Assembly: GCA_014240165.1 (NCBI GenBank)
Contig: JAAZXM010000004.1
Span: 1-64,000 of the forward strand
From: Myxococcales bacterium
GTDB taxonomy: Bacteria > Myxococcota_A > UBA9160 > UBA4427
Direction of reading: 5' to 3'
Length of the DNA: 64,000 bases
Shown here: one piece after another, positions 7,599-17,413 of the stretch
Position numbering within the stretch: position 1 is the first letter of the stretch
Layout: every line of letters begins with the position of its first letter
Translations under genes and position numbers: made by a program
Notes under the pieces: generated by a model
Databases searched by the model: none
Told to the model about the DNA's origin: nothing
The model's input: the letters and a program-made list of their open reading frames with translations, nothing else

Positions 7599-10313
7599 AT
7601 GAAGATCAGGAAGGAGAAGGCGGGGTTCGGGCTCATCCTGGGTGCCCTCACGCTCTTGATCGCCGTATTTCTGGCTCTATTGCCGTCGATTCACAGCTCA
7701 ACTCGGCACGATATCGTCAACCTGATCTGGGACGCTCCGTCCAAAATCCTCGATCTGTCAGAAGCCACTCGGCCTGGCCCATTTGGAATCGTGTTGGATT
7801 TTCTCCCGGCGCTTTTGAGCGGGCGCTTTCCCGCGGAAGTCGAAGAACTGCGCTTGGATATCAAGTTCAGGCACTATCGCAAGATTCAAAGCGATCGGGG
7901 CCAGGCGATGGAAGTGGGCATGCTGCGAGAGCCAGTGAGCGTGCCGGCCACTTTGGAATACGGCTCGAAGCGCTACCGGGCCAGGGTAAGGCTGAAGGGT
8001 CGCCTGACCGATCATTGGATGGGCCCGGATCGCTGGAGCCTTCGCGTCCGGCTTCGCGGCGGAAAGACGATAAGGGGGCTGAATCAGTTCTCCCTTCAAC
8101 GCCCTCGTGTCCGTCAGATCCCCTTTGATCAGCTGTTTCAGTTCTGGGGCCGAAAGATGGGCATCATGACTCCCGATTTCGAATTCTTTCGCCTTTATGT
8201 CAACGGAGATTATTGGGGAATCACGCTCGCCGAGGAACATATGTCCAAGCATTTCCTCGAGCGAAATCGGCGAAAAGAAGCCCCGCTCATCAAGCTGAGC
8301 AGCATCGACTACTGGTACTACCAGCACGCGAATTCCAAGCTCCCAGCTGCTCCGAAAGCCTACTACGGTGTCCCCGATATCGGCCTATATGGTGAGAGCG
8401 CGTACCGGGACGACGGGCGCATGCGTTCGCTCTTTGGTTATGGTGCTGAGAGATATAGGAGTTGGCGTCAGGGCGAGTTTCCGCTTGGCAATTTGGTCGA
8501 CATCCCTTCCTTTACAAGAGCATTGCTCCTCGCACTCGCATGGAATCACCAGCATGCGCTTCACGAAGCGAACTCGAGATATTATCTCAACCCCTACACG
8601 CTTCTGCTCGAACCTGTCACCACCGATCAGCCGACTTACACGCCCTTCAATACGAGTCTTCCTTCGGCGAACCCGCCCTTCGTGGAGAGAGGCAGGAATT
8701 TGCCCTTGATCTACCAGCACCTCATTCAAGAGGACGGCTTCTACGATGAGTATGCGAAGGCCATCGAGGAGATGAAAGAATCTCTGCCCACTCTTCGTGA
8801 CGAGCACCAGCGAATATGCGAATCGTTTCCTTTCGATTGCCCAGATCACAACGAGGAACTTCTCGTAAAAAATATCCAATGGTTGGAAGAAAAAGGAAAG
8901 CCATATCTTCGCAAGCTGGCCGAAAATTTGTCGGCGGACTGGAAGGCGCCCAACCTCGAAGTCGAGTTGGGTAATCCAATCCCGCCCGATCCTCGCATTG
9001 AATACCCTGAACATGTCTATGCTGAGTACAGGGAGGGGGGTGTGCTTCGGCTTTACAACCTTCTGAGCCATCCTGTTGAAGTGAGAGATATCCGGGTCGC
9101 TTGCAAGTCGGATGGCGATCGCGGGAAAGAAGAGGGCGATTGCCTGTCGGGGTCGGTGATCGAATCCCCCTTCATCCTGAACACGGGGAAGATCGGCTCG
9201 TTTCCCTACTACCGCGATTTTGAAATTCGCCAGGGTCACGTCAACGATTCGAAGCAACTCTTGATTACTACGGTGTTGGGAGAAGAAAGCCGGGAGATCC
9301 GAGTTCGATTCTCTACGGTGTCTGGCCTCATGAACCCACTCATTGACCGACCCACTCTGGAAGCGTCGGGAGACTTGCCCAATTTCTTGGAACTCGACGG
9401 AGATATGATCCGTATTCTTCCCGGAGTTTGGGTGGTCGATGAACCCTTGATCTTCCCCGCCGATCAGGAAGTTGTTGTCGCTCCTGGAACAGATCTGCGT
9501 TTCGGACCCGAAGCCTACCTTCTCGTCCGGGGAAGATTGCTTGCGGAAGGAACCCCAGACAGGCCCATTATTCTCGGCCCAACCGAAGATAGCTGGCGAG
9601 GCCTATACGTATCCCAGGCCCAAGGCAGGTCCCGTCTGCGCCATGTGATTTTCGAGGATACGAATTTTCTGGAGGATGGCGCTCTGCAACTGACGGGTGC
9701 GGTCAATTTCTTCCGTTCGGACGTTACGATGGAAAGCGTATCCTTTTACGGTTCAAAGGCAGAGGACGCCCTGAATATCATCGAATCCGATTTTGAGCTG
9801 AGAGGTACAGTTTTTCGAGAGGCTCGCTCTGATGCTTTCGACGCTGACTACAGCGACGGAGTCATCCTTAATTCCAAGTTTTTCGATATTGGCGGGGACG
9901 CGCTGGATACCTCGGGTTCAGAGATTTCCGGAGAACATCTTCTCTTCGAAGAGATCGTCGACAAGGCAATTTCAGCGGGTGAGGGGAGCCGCGTGAGAGT
10001 AGATCATGTTGTTGCCCGAGATGTTGGTGCCGCGGTCGTGTCCAAAGACGGGTCCGACCTTTCTGTTCAGCACCTTTCGGTTTTTAATGCGAGGGTTGCG
10101 GCGGGCATGGCCTATCGAAAGAAGAGCATTTACGGCCCGGCGCGCTTGACGATTTCCTCTTCAGAGCTGGGCGATGCGCTCTTCTACAACCAGACAGGAA
10201 GTAATTTGACAGTCAATGGACTGCCGATCACTGAGACCGATTTGGATGTTGACGCCCTCTACAGGGAGGGCCCGATGAAGAAGCTGGGGCGGGAAGATGT
10301 GGTAGCCCGCTGA
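7599..10313 (+). CDS. CotH-like kinase domain protein with C-terminal right-handed beta-helix
   Basis: CotH-like LRVRLRGGKTIRGLNQFSLQRPRVR...FFRLYVNGDYWGITLAEEHMSKHFLERN...; then beta-helix-like LDGDMIRILPGVWVVDEPLIFPADQEVVVAPGTDLRFGPEAYLLVRGRLLAEGTPDRPIIL. Start at ATG 7599. Confidence 0.8.
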   Translation: MKIRKEKAGFGLILGALTLLIAVFLALLPSIHSSTRHDIVNLIWDAPSKILDLSEATRPGPFGIVLDFLPALLSGRFPAEVEELRLDIKFRHYRKIQSDRGQAMEVGMLREPVSVPATLEYGSKRYRARVRLKGRLTDHWMGPDRWSLRVRLRGGKTIRGLNQFSLQRPRVRQIPFDQLFQFWGRKMGIMTPDFEFFRLYVNGDYWGITLAEEHMSKHFLERNRRKEAPLIKLSSIDYWYYQHANSKLPAAPKAYYGVPDIGLYGESAYRDDGRMRSLFGYGAERYRSWRQGEFPLGNLVDIPSFTRALLLALAWNHQHALHEANSRYYLNPYTLLLEPVTTDQPTYTPFNTSLPSANPPFVERGRNLPLIYQHLIQEDGFYDEYAKAIEEMKESLPTLRDEHQRICESFPFDCPDHNEELLVKNIQWLEEKGKPYLRKLAENLSADWKAPNLEVELGNPIPPDPRIEYPEHVYAEYREGGVLRLYNLLSHPVEVRDIRVACKSDGDRGKEEGDCLSGSVIESPFILNTGKIGSFPYYRDFEIRQGHVNDSKQLLITTVLGEESREIRVRFSTVSGLMNPLIDRPTLEASGDLPNFLELDGDMIRILPGVWVVDEPLIFPADQEVVVAPGTDLRFGPEAYLLVRGRLLAEGTPDRPIILGPTEDSWRGLYVSQAQGRSRLRHVIFEDTNFLEDGALQLTGAVNFFRSDVTMESVSFYGSKAEDALNIIESDFELRGTVFREARSDAFDADYSDGVILNSKFFDIGGDALDTSGSEISGEHLLFEEIVDKAISAGEGSRVRVDHVVARDVGAAVVSKDGSDLSVQHLSVFNARVAAGMAYRKKSIYGPARLTISSSELGDALFYNQTGSNLTVNGLPITETDLDVDALYREGPMKKLGREDVVAR

Positions 10314-10984
10314 TGTGGCGATACGAGATAAAGTACGCGGTTCTCGACAGCGATCTCGTCTATTTCGAGAATTGGCTCGAGGGGCAGCCTCATTTCAGGC
10401 GTTCCTACCCGCGGAGAATCGTCAACTCGATCTACTACGATACGCCCGACTTTACTACGGCCATCGATAATATCTCTGGCATAGCCGACCGCGCCAAATA
10501 CCGTTTGCGATGGTATGGCCTCGAGGAAACCCCTGCGTCGCGGTTCGAGATCAAAGTCAAGAAGGGGAGGCTGGGTCGTAAAGTTTCTGCGGATCTTCCG
10601 TTGCGGGCGTCAGAGTTCGAATCAATGACTTCGACAGACCGGGATCGCCTGCTTGTTGAGGAGGAGAGCCTTAGGGGGGAACTGCCTTCGGCGGACCCTC
10701 TCCAGAGCGTTCTCCTGGTGAAGTATACGCGCGACTATTACGAACGCGGCAGGGAGATTCGAGTCACAATCGACCGAGACCTCTCCTTCGGAGATTTGGC
10801 CTCAGGGCTGGCCGACGGAAAGCAGAGGCCAAGTACCCTGGCGATCAACGTGATCGAGTTCAAATTTGCTCCCGATGACAAGGATTTGGCCGCAGAGGTC
10901 ATGTTCGACCTTCCCTTCTACCCCGTTCGGAATTCGAAGTATATGTTGGGCCTGAGCCGCCTCGGCCGAAGCGTCTATATATGA
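10313..10984 (+). CDS. VTC domain (polyphosphate polymerase-like) protein
   Basis: MWRYEIKYAVLD...YPRRIVNSIYYDTPDFTTAIDNISGIADRAKYRLRWYG...RFEIKVKKGRLGRK: VTC-domain pattern; overlaps CotH gene stop. Confidence 0.85.
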   Translation: MWRYEIKYAVLDSDLVYFENWLEGQPHFRRSYPRRIVNSIYYDTPDFTTAIDNISGIADRAKYRLRWYGLEETPASRFEIKVKKGRLGRKVSADLPLRASEFESMTSTDRDRLLVEEESLRGELPSADPLQSVLLVKYTRDYYERGREIRVTIDRDLSFGDLASGLADGKQRPSTLAINVIEFKFAPDDKDLAAEVMFDLPFYPVRNSKYMLGLSRLGRSVYI

Positions 10985-10985
10985 A

Positions 10986-12974
10986 TCAGCCCGGCAATTT
11001 GGGGATCAGGTCGTAGTCCTTGGGATTGCATTTTCGAGTCCATTCCCAGTAGTCCACCAGGAGCCAGGGCGATGTTGTGGTCGCGCTTCCCCGCTCGTTC
11101 TTGTACCAGTTCTCGACCCCGGGATGAGCCCAGACCGTGCGGTTGAACGCGGTATCGAGTTTTTCCGAGAAGACCTCGTGGACATCGCGTCGGCAATCCA
11201 TGGCCGCGTAATCGCTCTCGATCAGAGTGGCCAGGCAGTCCATGACATAGCGGACCTGGCATTCTGAGCTGAAGATGATGCTGCCGGCATGGGCGAGATT
11301 GGTCGCGGGCCCGTAGAGGCAGAACAGGTTGGGAAAATTCGGGACAGTGATTCCCAGGTAGGCCCTGGGTTCGTCGCCCCAGACCTCCTCCAGGGTGCCT
11401 TCGCCCTTGCCCGCAATGCGCATGGGCCACAGAAATTTTCCGGCATGGAAGCCCGTCGCGAAAACGATGACGTCGACTTCCCGCTCGATGCCATCCTCTC
11501 CGACGACGCCGCGGGGCGTGATCCGTTTGGCTGCAGATGCCACCAAGTCGACGTTCTCACGCTGGAGCGTGGTCAGCCAGCTTCCGTTGTCCTGAAGCAT
11601 GCGCTTCCCGAAGGGCGGGTATCGGGGCACGACTTTTTCAAATAACTCATCATCCTCGCCCACCTGGGACCGCATGTACTCGGTAAAAAAGATGCGCGTT
11701 TCCTCGTTCAACGCATTCACCGAGCGTTCGGGGTGCGGCCAATCCGGGTCGATGATCAGGGAAGGCATGAGTCCATCAGAGCCCGGCCAGAAGAGAAGAA
11801 AGCGGTACCAGCGGGAGTAGAAGGGAACGTGTGCGAGCAGCCACTTCTTGCCTTCGCTGACTTGTGCGTGGTAATCCGGGTTCGGAAACATCCAAGCCGG
11901 GGAACGCTGGAATACGTGGAGTTGGCTGGCCACCTTGGCGACTTCGGGCACGAGTTGAAGCGCGCTCGCCCCGGTTCCGATCACCGCCACCCTCTTTCCG
12001 GTCAGGTTGACATCGTGGCGCCACTCTGCGGAATGGAAGGCGTGGCCTTGAAACTCCTCGAGGCCTTCGATGGCGGGGATATTGGGCCGATTGAGTTGAC
12101 CCACGGCGCTCACGATTGCGCTGAACTCGCGAGTTTCCTCAGCGCCGGATCGATCCCGCAGGCAGACGCTCCAATGTCTTTTCGAATCATCCCATCGTGC
12201 CGAAACAACTTCTGTCTCGAAGCGGATTTTTTCGAGAACATCGTATTTCGAGGCACAGCGCTGAAAATAGGCATGGAGTTCGTCTCTTCGCGCGAAGAAC
12301 TCGGACCAGTTGGGGTTGGGTTCGAAGGAATAGCAATAAAAATGGTTGGCGATATCCACTCGCGATCCGGGATATGAATTTTCGAACCACGTGCCACCGA
12401 CTTCCGCGTTCTTTTCGATGACCGAGTATTGGATTCCTGTCTGCTCGAGCCGGATGGCGGCAAGCAGGCCCGACATTCCGGCGCCAATTACGAGAACGTG
12501 AAAATCTTTCGCCTTGGTGGCCGCCTCTTCGTCTTTCCATTCGAAGGCTCGGCTATCGCTTCCCTCGAGATCCATCTCCTCGAGCATCATGGGTACGTAG
12601 GCGTTTGGAACCTCCTCACCCACGGCGAAACGCATCATGGAAAGAACGGTGTCATGCGAAGGCGGTGGCGGAAGCTGGCACCCTCCATCACGAAATCTCT
12701 TTAGAATTTCGAGCGCCTGGGCTCGGACCTCAGCCTTTTCTTCCTCTCCCAGTTGGCCCTGGGTATCGCCCAACGCCGCAGGCTGAGGCCGTGTAGCGCC
12801 GCCGAGGATATCCGTCTCTCCGCTGATGTGGATCATCGACATCAGCAGCGTCGGAATACTGGCACTTTCGAGCGCCTCGGCGATGAAGGCGTCGTCCTCG
12901 GTGATTGGGAGGACACCGTGGGGAGAGCTTGCTTTCAAGACGTCTTTCCTCGTTTGATGTTGGGGTCGGGCCAT
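10986..12974 (-). CDS. Flavin-containing monooxygenase, Baeyer-Villiger type (4-hydroxyacetophenone monooxygenase-like)
   Basis: Two Rossmann motifs (VIGAGMSG, VIGTGASA), BVMO fingerprint FQGHAFHSAEW matching FxGxxxHxxxW; about 150-aa N-terminal extension with ALESASIPTLLMSM as in HAPMO-type enzymes. Confidence 0.85.
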   Translation of the reverse strand: MARPQHQTRKDVLKASSPHGVLPITEDDAFIAEALESASIPTLLMSMIHISGETDILGGATRPQPAALGDTQGQLGEEEKAEVRAQALEILKRFRDGGCQLPPPPSHDTVLSMMRFAVGEEVPNAYVPMMLEEMDLEGSDSRAFEWKDEEAATKAKDFHVLVIGAGMSGLLAAIRLEQTGIQYSVIEKNAEVGGTWFENSYPGSRVDIANHFYCYSFEPNPNWSEFFARRDELHAYFQRCASKYDVLEKIRFETEVVSARWDDSKRHWSVCLRDRSGAEETREFSAIVSAVGQLNRPNIPAIEGLEEFQGHAFHSAEWRHDVNLTGKRVAVIGTGASALQLVPEVAKVASQLHVFQRSPAWMFPNPDYHAQVSEGKKWLLAHVPFYSRWYRFLLFWPGSDGLMPSLIIDPDWPHPERSVNALNEETRIFFTEYMRSQVGEDDELFEKVVPRYPPFGKRMLQDNGSWLTTLQRENVDLVASAAKRITPRGVVGEDGIEREVDVIVFATGFHAGKFLWPMRIAGKGEGTLEEVWGDEPRAYLGITVPNFPNLFCLYGPATNLAHAGSIIFSSECQVRYVMDCLATLIESDYAAMDCRRDVHEVFSEKLDTAFNRTVWAHPGVENWYKNERGSATTTSPWLLVDYWEWTRKCNPKDYDLIPKLPG

Positions 12975-13071
12975 GGATTGAGCGAGAAAACGCTAGCAAT
13001 CGGGGGTCGCGAAGCGAAAGCCGTCTTTGTTGATCTTGAACCTGCGTAGGGTCGAAGTCGATAAATTTTCG

Positions 13072-13845
13072 TTAGCTCAAAGTTGCGACTACGGGTGCGT
13101 GGTCAGAAGCAGTGAGGTCGTTTTTTTTCTTCCGCCACTCGCGATCGACTTCCACCTCGACCAGGCGGTCACGAACACTGGCGCTGGCCAACAAGAAGTC
13201 GATCCGAAGACCATGGCCACGGTGGAAAGAGCCGCCGCGATAATCCCACCAGGAAAAAGCCTGCTCTTCGGGGTATTTATGCCGGAAGAGATCGTGCAGG
13301 CCCCAATCCAGGACAGCCTGAAGGCGGCTCCGTTCGGCGACGGTATGAAAGATTTCTCCTTCGGAGGCATCTCCTTGCCAACTATCGATGGCCGAGGGGC
13401 AGATGTTGAAATCGCCGCAGACGATGGTGTCTGAATCGGTATCGTGTTCCCGGATCAGGTGGGCGGCCAGATCATCGAACCAGGTAATTTTTCGCTCGTA
13501 GTCTGCGTGCTCGAGATTCTTCCCGTTCGGGCAGTAGAGGGTTGTGAAATTCAGCCCCGAAACCCTGGCCGTGATGAGGCGGCTCCCAAAGTCCTCCTGG
13601 CCGGGGAGTCCCCGGGCGAGCACTTCGGCTTTTTCTTTGCTCAGGATCGCTACGCCGTTCCAAGCCTTCTGGCCGTGACAGGCGGTGTGATAGCCGATCT
13701 CCTCGAAGGCCGAGTGGGGAAATTTTTCGTCTTGTAGCTTGAGTTCCTGGAGACCCACGACATCGGGCTGTCGATCGGCCAGCCACGCGAGAACGAAGTC
13801 GAGACGGGCTCGCAAACCATTGATATTCCAGGTGGCAACTTTCAT
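13072..13845 (-). CDS. xth: Exodeoxyribonuclease III
   Basis: MKVATWNINGLRARLDFVLAWLADRQPDVVGLQELKLQDEKFP...GHGLRIDFLLAS...SDHAPVVATL: ExoIII/AP endonuclease family. Confidence 0.92.
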   Translation of the reverse strand: MKVATWNINGLRARLDFVLAWLADRQPDVVGLQELKLQDEKFPHSAFEEIGYHTACHGQKAWNGVAILSKEKAEVLARGLPGQEDFGSRLITARVSGLNFTTLYCPNGKNLEHADYERKITWFDDLAAHLIREHDTDSDTIVCGDFNICPSAIDSWQGDASEGEIFHTVAERSRLQAVLDWGLHDLFRHKYPEEQAFSWWDYRGGSFHRGHGLRIDFLLASASVRDRLVEVEVDREWRKKKNDLTASDHAPVVATLS

Positions 13846-13890
13846 GTTGAGTCTCCGAATGGCCAATCGGCGAGCAGGAAACGCGCTCCC

Positions 13891-14676
13891 CTAAAGTTTG
13901 ATTCCCGCAAAGATGTACCGGTTGAGACTGAAGAAGTAGGCGCCCTCGCGTTCGAGGAGCTTGAACTCCTCTCGCCAGGCCCGGGCTTCTTCTTCGCTGA
14001 TTCCCTGTCTTCCTATTACGAAGCCAGCAATCGCCGCAGAGATTCCGTAGCTGTAGCAATTCTTCTGGAAGCGCGGATTGACCAGGGGGACGACTTCTCG
14101 GAGGTAGACGCGGAAACCGGCTCCCTCGAGAAGCGGGCCAAGCCGGGTGGGGAGATGCGCATCGTGGAGATGCTCGTCCCAGGCATCCATGACGCGTCGC
14201 ATGCGCCCGGGGTCGCGTGTGCTCCAAACCACGCTGTCCCAATCGGTATCGAGAATCTGGATACGACCGCCGGGTTCAAGGACCCGTGCCGCTTCGGCCA
14301 GCGCGCGTTCCATATCCGATACATATTCGTAGACCTGGGTAGAGACGACCGCGTCGAAGCTGGCGTCGGGATAGGGAAGCTCACACGCGTCGGCCAATGA
14401 GAAGTCGGCGTGATCGAATTCACTGCAGCGTTCGCGAGTCATGCTCAGCATGGCGTCGCTCTGGTCGACCCCGCTCAGCTTCCCATCGGCGCCGACGGTT
14501 TCAGCCAGTTCGCGCGCCAGCAGGCCAGGTCCGACTCCGATATCAAGAACACGGTCTCCGGGGCGCAGTCCGAGCAAAGCATGAAAGCGTGCACGCTGGC
14601 CCAGGACATCGGGTGTTTGGTAGGTCTTTTCCAGCATACGCGCGCTGTTCTCGTCGAAATTGATGCCGCCCGACAT
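13891..14676 (-). CDS. Class I SAM-dependent methyltransferase
   Basis: GLRPGDRVLDIGVGPGLLARELAE motif I; ALAEAARVLEPGGRIQILD. Confidence 0.88.
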   Translation of the reverse strand: MSGGINFDENSARMLEKTYQTPDVLGQRARFHALLGLRPGDRVLDIGVGPGLLARELAETVGADGKLSGVDQSDAMLSMTRERCSEFDHADFSLADACELPYPDASFDAVVSTQVYEYVSDMERALAEAARVLEPGGRIQILDTDWDSVVWSTRDPGRMRRVMDAWDEHLHDAHLPTRLGPLLEGAGFRVYLREVVPLVNPRFQKNCYSYGISAAIAGFVIGRQGISEEEARAWREEFKLLEREGAYFFSLNRYIFAGIKL

Positions 14677-14860
14677 GGCTCTCCCTTTCCAAGCTAGAGC
14701 GAGAGAATGTCATTATTTCCCGCAGATTCCAATGGCTTCAGCCCAAGTGAAAAATGATGCCATCAGTACCTCCGAAGGCTCATGGCCATTCAATGTGAGG
14801 ATTGCCCCGGCTCAGGTGATGGAGCCTTTGGCCGAGGCCGACCTGTGGCATCATGCGGCC

Positions 14861-16129
14861 ATGACCGGCGAGATCCCTTCATCCAGCGACCCCTACGCGA
14901 ACCCTGAACTCTTTCGCTTCATGGGCAGCATGGAAGGAGTTCCCGACTTTCTCGACCTCGCGGAAACGCCGGCGGAAAGAGCCGCCCGAGAGGGCTGGCG
15001 GGCTTCGGGTCACGGGTGGCTCGAAGCGGGAGGGAAAATAGCTCCTGGTCTCCTGCTCGCCTTTTTTCTCGCGCTCCTTGGCCGGTGGGCATCGGAGGCA
15101 ATCGGGGCGGGGGCTCTGGGATTGGAGAAGTCACCGATTTCTCCCATCCTGATCGCGATTCTCGCGGGACTCGTCATTCGCAACACGGTGGGCCTGCCCT
15201 CGGTCTATGAATCGGGTCTTCAGCTTTGCCTCAAGAAAGTCCTCCGGATTGGCGTCGCGCTCCTCGGTATTCGCTTGAGCCTCTACGGAGTCGGAGGCAT
15301 CGGCCTCGCAGCTTTGCCCATCATTGTGTCTTGCATCGCTGCCGCCCTGATCATCGTCCGCTGGGTGAGCCGGGCGCTCGCTTTGCCGAGCCGCTTGGGG
15401 ATCCTTGTGGCTGTGGGCACTGCGATTTGCGGAAATACAGCCATCGTAGCCACGGGTCCCGTGATCAAGGCCAGCGAGGATGAAATCGCCTACGCGGTGG
15501 GAACCATCACGGTATTCGGTGTTCTCGCCCTGGTCGTCCACCCCTTCGTTGCCCACGCGATTTTTGGGGGCAATGGTTTCGAAGCGGGCCTCTTTCTCGG
15601 CACTGCGATTCATGACACAGCCCAAGTTGCCGGGGCGGGGTTGCTCTACGCCCAGCAATTCGCTGACCCGGAGGTTCTCGATATTGCCACGGTGACGAAG
15701 CTCGTTCGCAACCTGTTCATGATCATGGTGATTCCATTGATGGCCATGGTGTACCAGCGCGGCGAGACCGATCAGGCAGGTGCTTCGGGAATTCCCCTTC
15801 GAGACCTTGTCCCTGTCTTCGTTCTTGGCTTTATCGCGATGGCGGCTTTCCGAACCGTGGGTGATATGGGCGACGCACCCTTCGGAGGCCTGATCTCGCT
15901 TTCGGCCTGGGATTCCCTGCTCACTGGGGCCTCGAGCCTGTCGGCCTGGTGCCTGACGGTGGCCATGGCCTCGGTGGGGTTGGGGACGCAGCTCTCTCGT
16001 TTGCGTGGGCTCGGCCTGCGCCCCCTGGGAGCGGGCCTGGCCGCGGCCCTGGTGGTGGGTTTGCTCAGTGCGGGCCTGATCCTTGCGTTCGGATCAGACC
16101 TCGAAATGCTCTCCCAAGCGGTCCAGTAG
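14861..16129 (+). CDS. YeiH family putative sulfate exporter
   Basis: Multi-TM protein; LLGIRLSLYGVGGIGLAALPII, AVGTAICGNTAIVATGPVIKA...EIAYAVGTITVFG signatures. Start uncertain (track starts at 14660). Confidence 0.85.
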   Translation: MTGEIPSSSDPYANPELFRFMGSMEGVPDFLDLAETPAERAAREGWRASGHGWLEAGGKIAPGLLLAFFLALLGRWASEAIGAGALGLEKSPISPILIAILAGLVIRNTVGLPSVYESGLQLCLKKVLRIGVALLGIRLSLYGVGGIGLAALPIIVSCIAAALIIVRWVSRALALPSRLGILVAVGTAICGNTAIVATGPVIKASEDEIAYAVGTITVFGVLALVVHPFVAHAIFGGNGFEAGLFLGTAIHDTAQVAGAGLLYAQQFADPEVLDIATVTKLVRNLFMIMVIPLMAMVYQRGETDQAGASGIPLRDLVPVFVLGFIAMAAFRTVGDMGDAPFGGLISLSAWDSLLTGASSLSAWCLTVAMASVGLGTQLSRLRGLGLRPLGAGLAAALVVGLLSAGLILAFGSDLEMLSQAVQ

Positions 16130-16231
16130 AAAAGCGAAGGCGCGCCCAGCGATCGCCAAAGCACGCCCGCACTGGCCGCACTAGAATGAAATCGCCGCCG
16201 GACTTTCGGCGAAGGTTCGTGGAGGAGCGTA

Positions 16232-17410
16232 ATGGCGGGTGCGTTGAATGGCTTTCGAATTATCGATATCACCCAGGTCATTTCGGGGCCCCTGGCCACC
16301 CGAATCCTGGCCGATCAGGGTGCAGATGTAGTCAAGATCGAGCCGCCCCAGGGCGATATCCTTCGGCATATGGGAGGTGTTGCGGGCCTTTCTCCTCCCT
16401 TTACCACCACGAATCGAAGCAAGCGATCCCTTGTCCTCGACCTCAAGGAGGCAGCGGGGCTCGAAACGTTGAAGGCGCTTGTTGCTGACGCTGACGTGTT
16501 CATCCAGAACAGTCGTCCGGGTATCGTCGAACGGATGGGTCTTGGGGAGGATGATCTTCGGGCCATCAACCCGAAGCTGGTCTACGTATCGATCTCGGGC
16601 TTCGGGGAAAGTGGCCCCTACAGCCACAAACGCGTTTACGATCCCCTGATCCAGGGAATGTCGACTCTGACGGATATCCAGGCGGCGCATGGGGATCGGC
16701 CGAAGTTGATTCGGGTGATCGTGCCCGACAAAGTGACGGCCCTGACAGCCGCCCAGAGCATTACTGCTGCGTTGCTCGCCCGGGAACGTACGGGGCAGGG
16801 TCAGCATATCCGGCTCTCGATGCTGGATGCGGTACTGGCCTTTGTTTGGCCCGAGGCGATGGCGTACCACACCTTCGTATCGCCGGATCGGCCGAAGATC
16901 GAACCCGTTCCCCGGCGCGATCTCATCTACGATACTTCCGATGGTTACATCATTGCGTCGACGGTGGCTCATAGGGAATGGCAGGCATTTTGTCGCGCCG
17001 CGGAACGGCCGCAATGGCTCGAGGATCCTCGTTTCCAAAACGCTGCGGGTTTGGTGACTCACGCGAGCGAGCGCCTGGAGATGATGGCCGAGGTCTTGAA
17101 AACCAAGAGCACGGCGCATTGGCTGGAGGTGCTCGACAAGGCGGATGTGCCCTGTGCGCCCGTGCTCACCCGCGACGATGTTCACCTGCATCCCCAGGTT
17201 CAGGAAAACGGCATCATCGTCGAAGAGGAGCACCCCGTGGTGGGGCTCGTTCGCCAGGCGCGCCCGGCGGAGCGGATGGACAAGACGCCCTCGGAAATTT
17301 CGCGTCCCGCCCCCACCCTGGGTCAGCACAGCGATGAAATTCTCTCTGAGTTGGGCCTCTCCGCCGAGCGTATCAGCGAGTTGCGCGATGCAGGGATACT
17401 CGGAGGCTAG
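16232..17410 (+). CDS. CaiB/BaiF family (type III) CoA transferase
   Basis: LNGFRIIDITQVISGPLATRILADQGADVVKIEPPQGDILR... family III CoA-transferase hallmark. Confidence 0.93.
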   Translation: MAGALNGFRIIDITQVISGPLATRILADQGADVVKIEPPQGDILRHMGGVAGLSPPFTTTNRSKRSLVLDLKEAAGLETLKALVADADVFIQNSRPGIVERMGLGEDDLRAINPKLVYVSISGFGESGPYSHKRVYDPLIQGMSTLTDIQAAHGDRPKLIRVIVPDKVTALTAAQSITAALLARERTGQGQHIRLSMLDAVLAFVWPEAMAYHTFVSPDRPKIEPVPRRDLIYDTSDGYIIASTVAHREWQAFCRAAERPQWLEDPRFQNAAGLVTHASERLEMMAEVLKTKSTAHWLEVLDKADVPCAPVLTRDDVHLHPQVQENGIIVEEEHPVVGLVRQARPAERMDKTPSEISRPAPTLGQHSDEILSELGLSAERISELRDAGILGG

Positions 17411-17413
17411 ATC

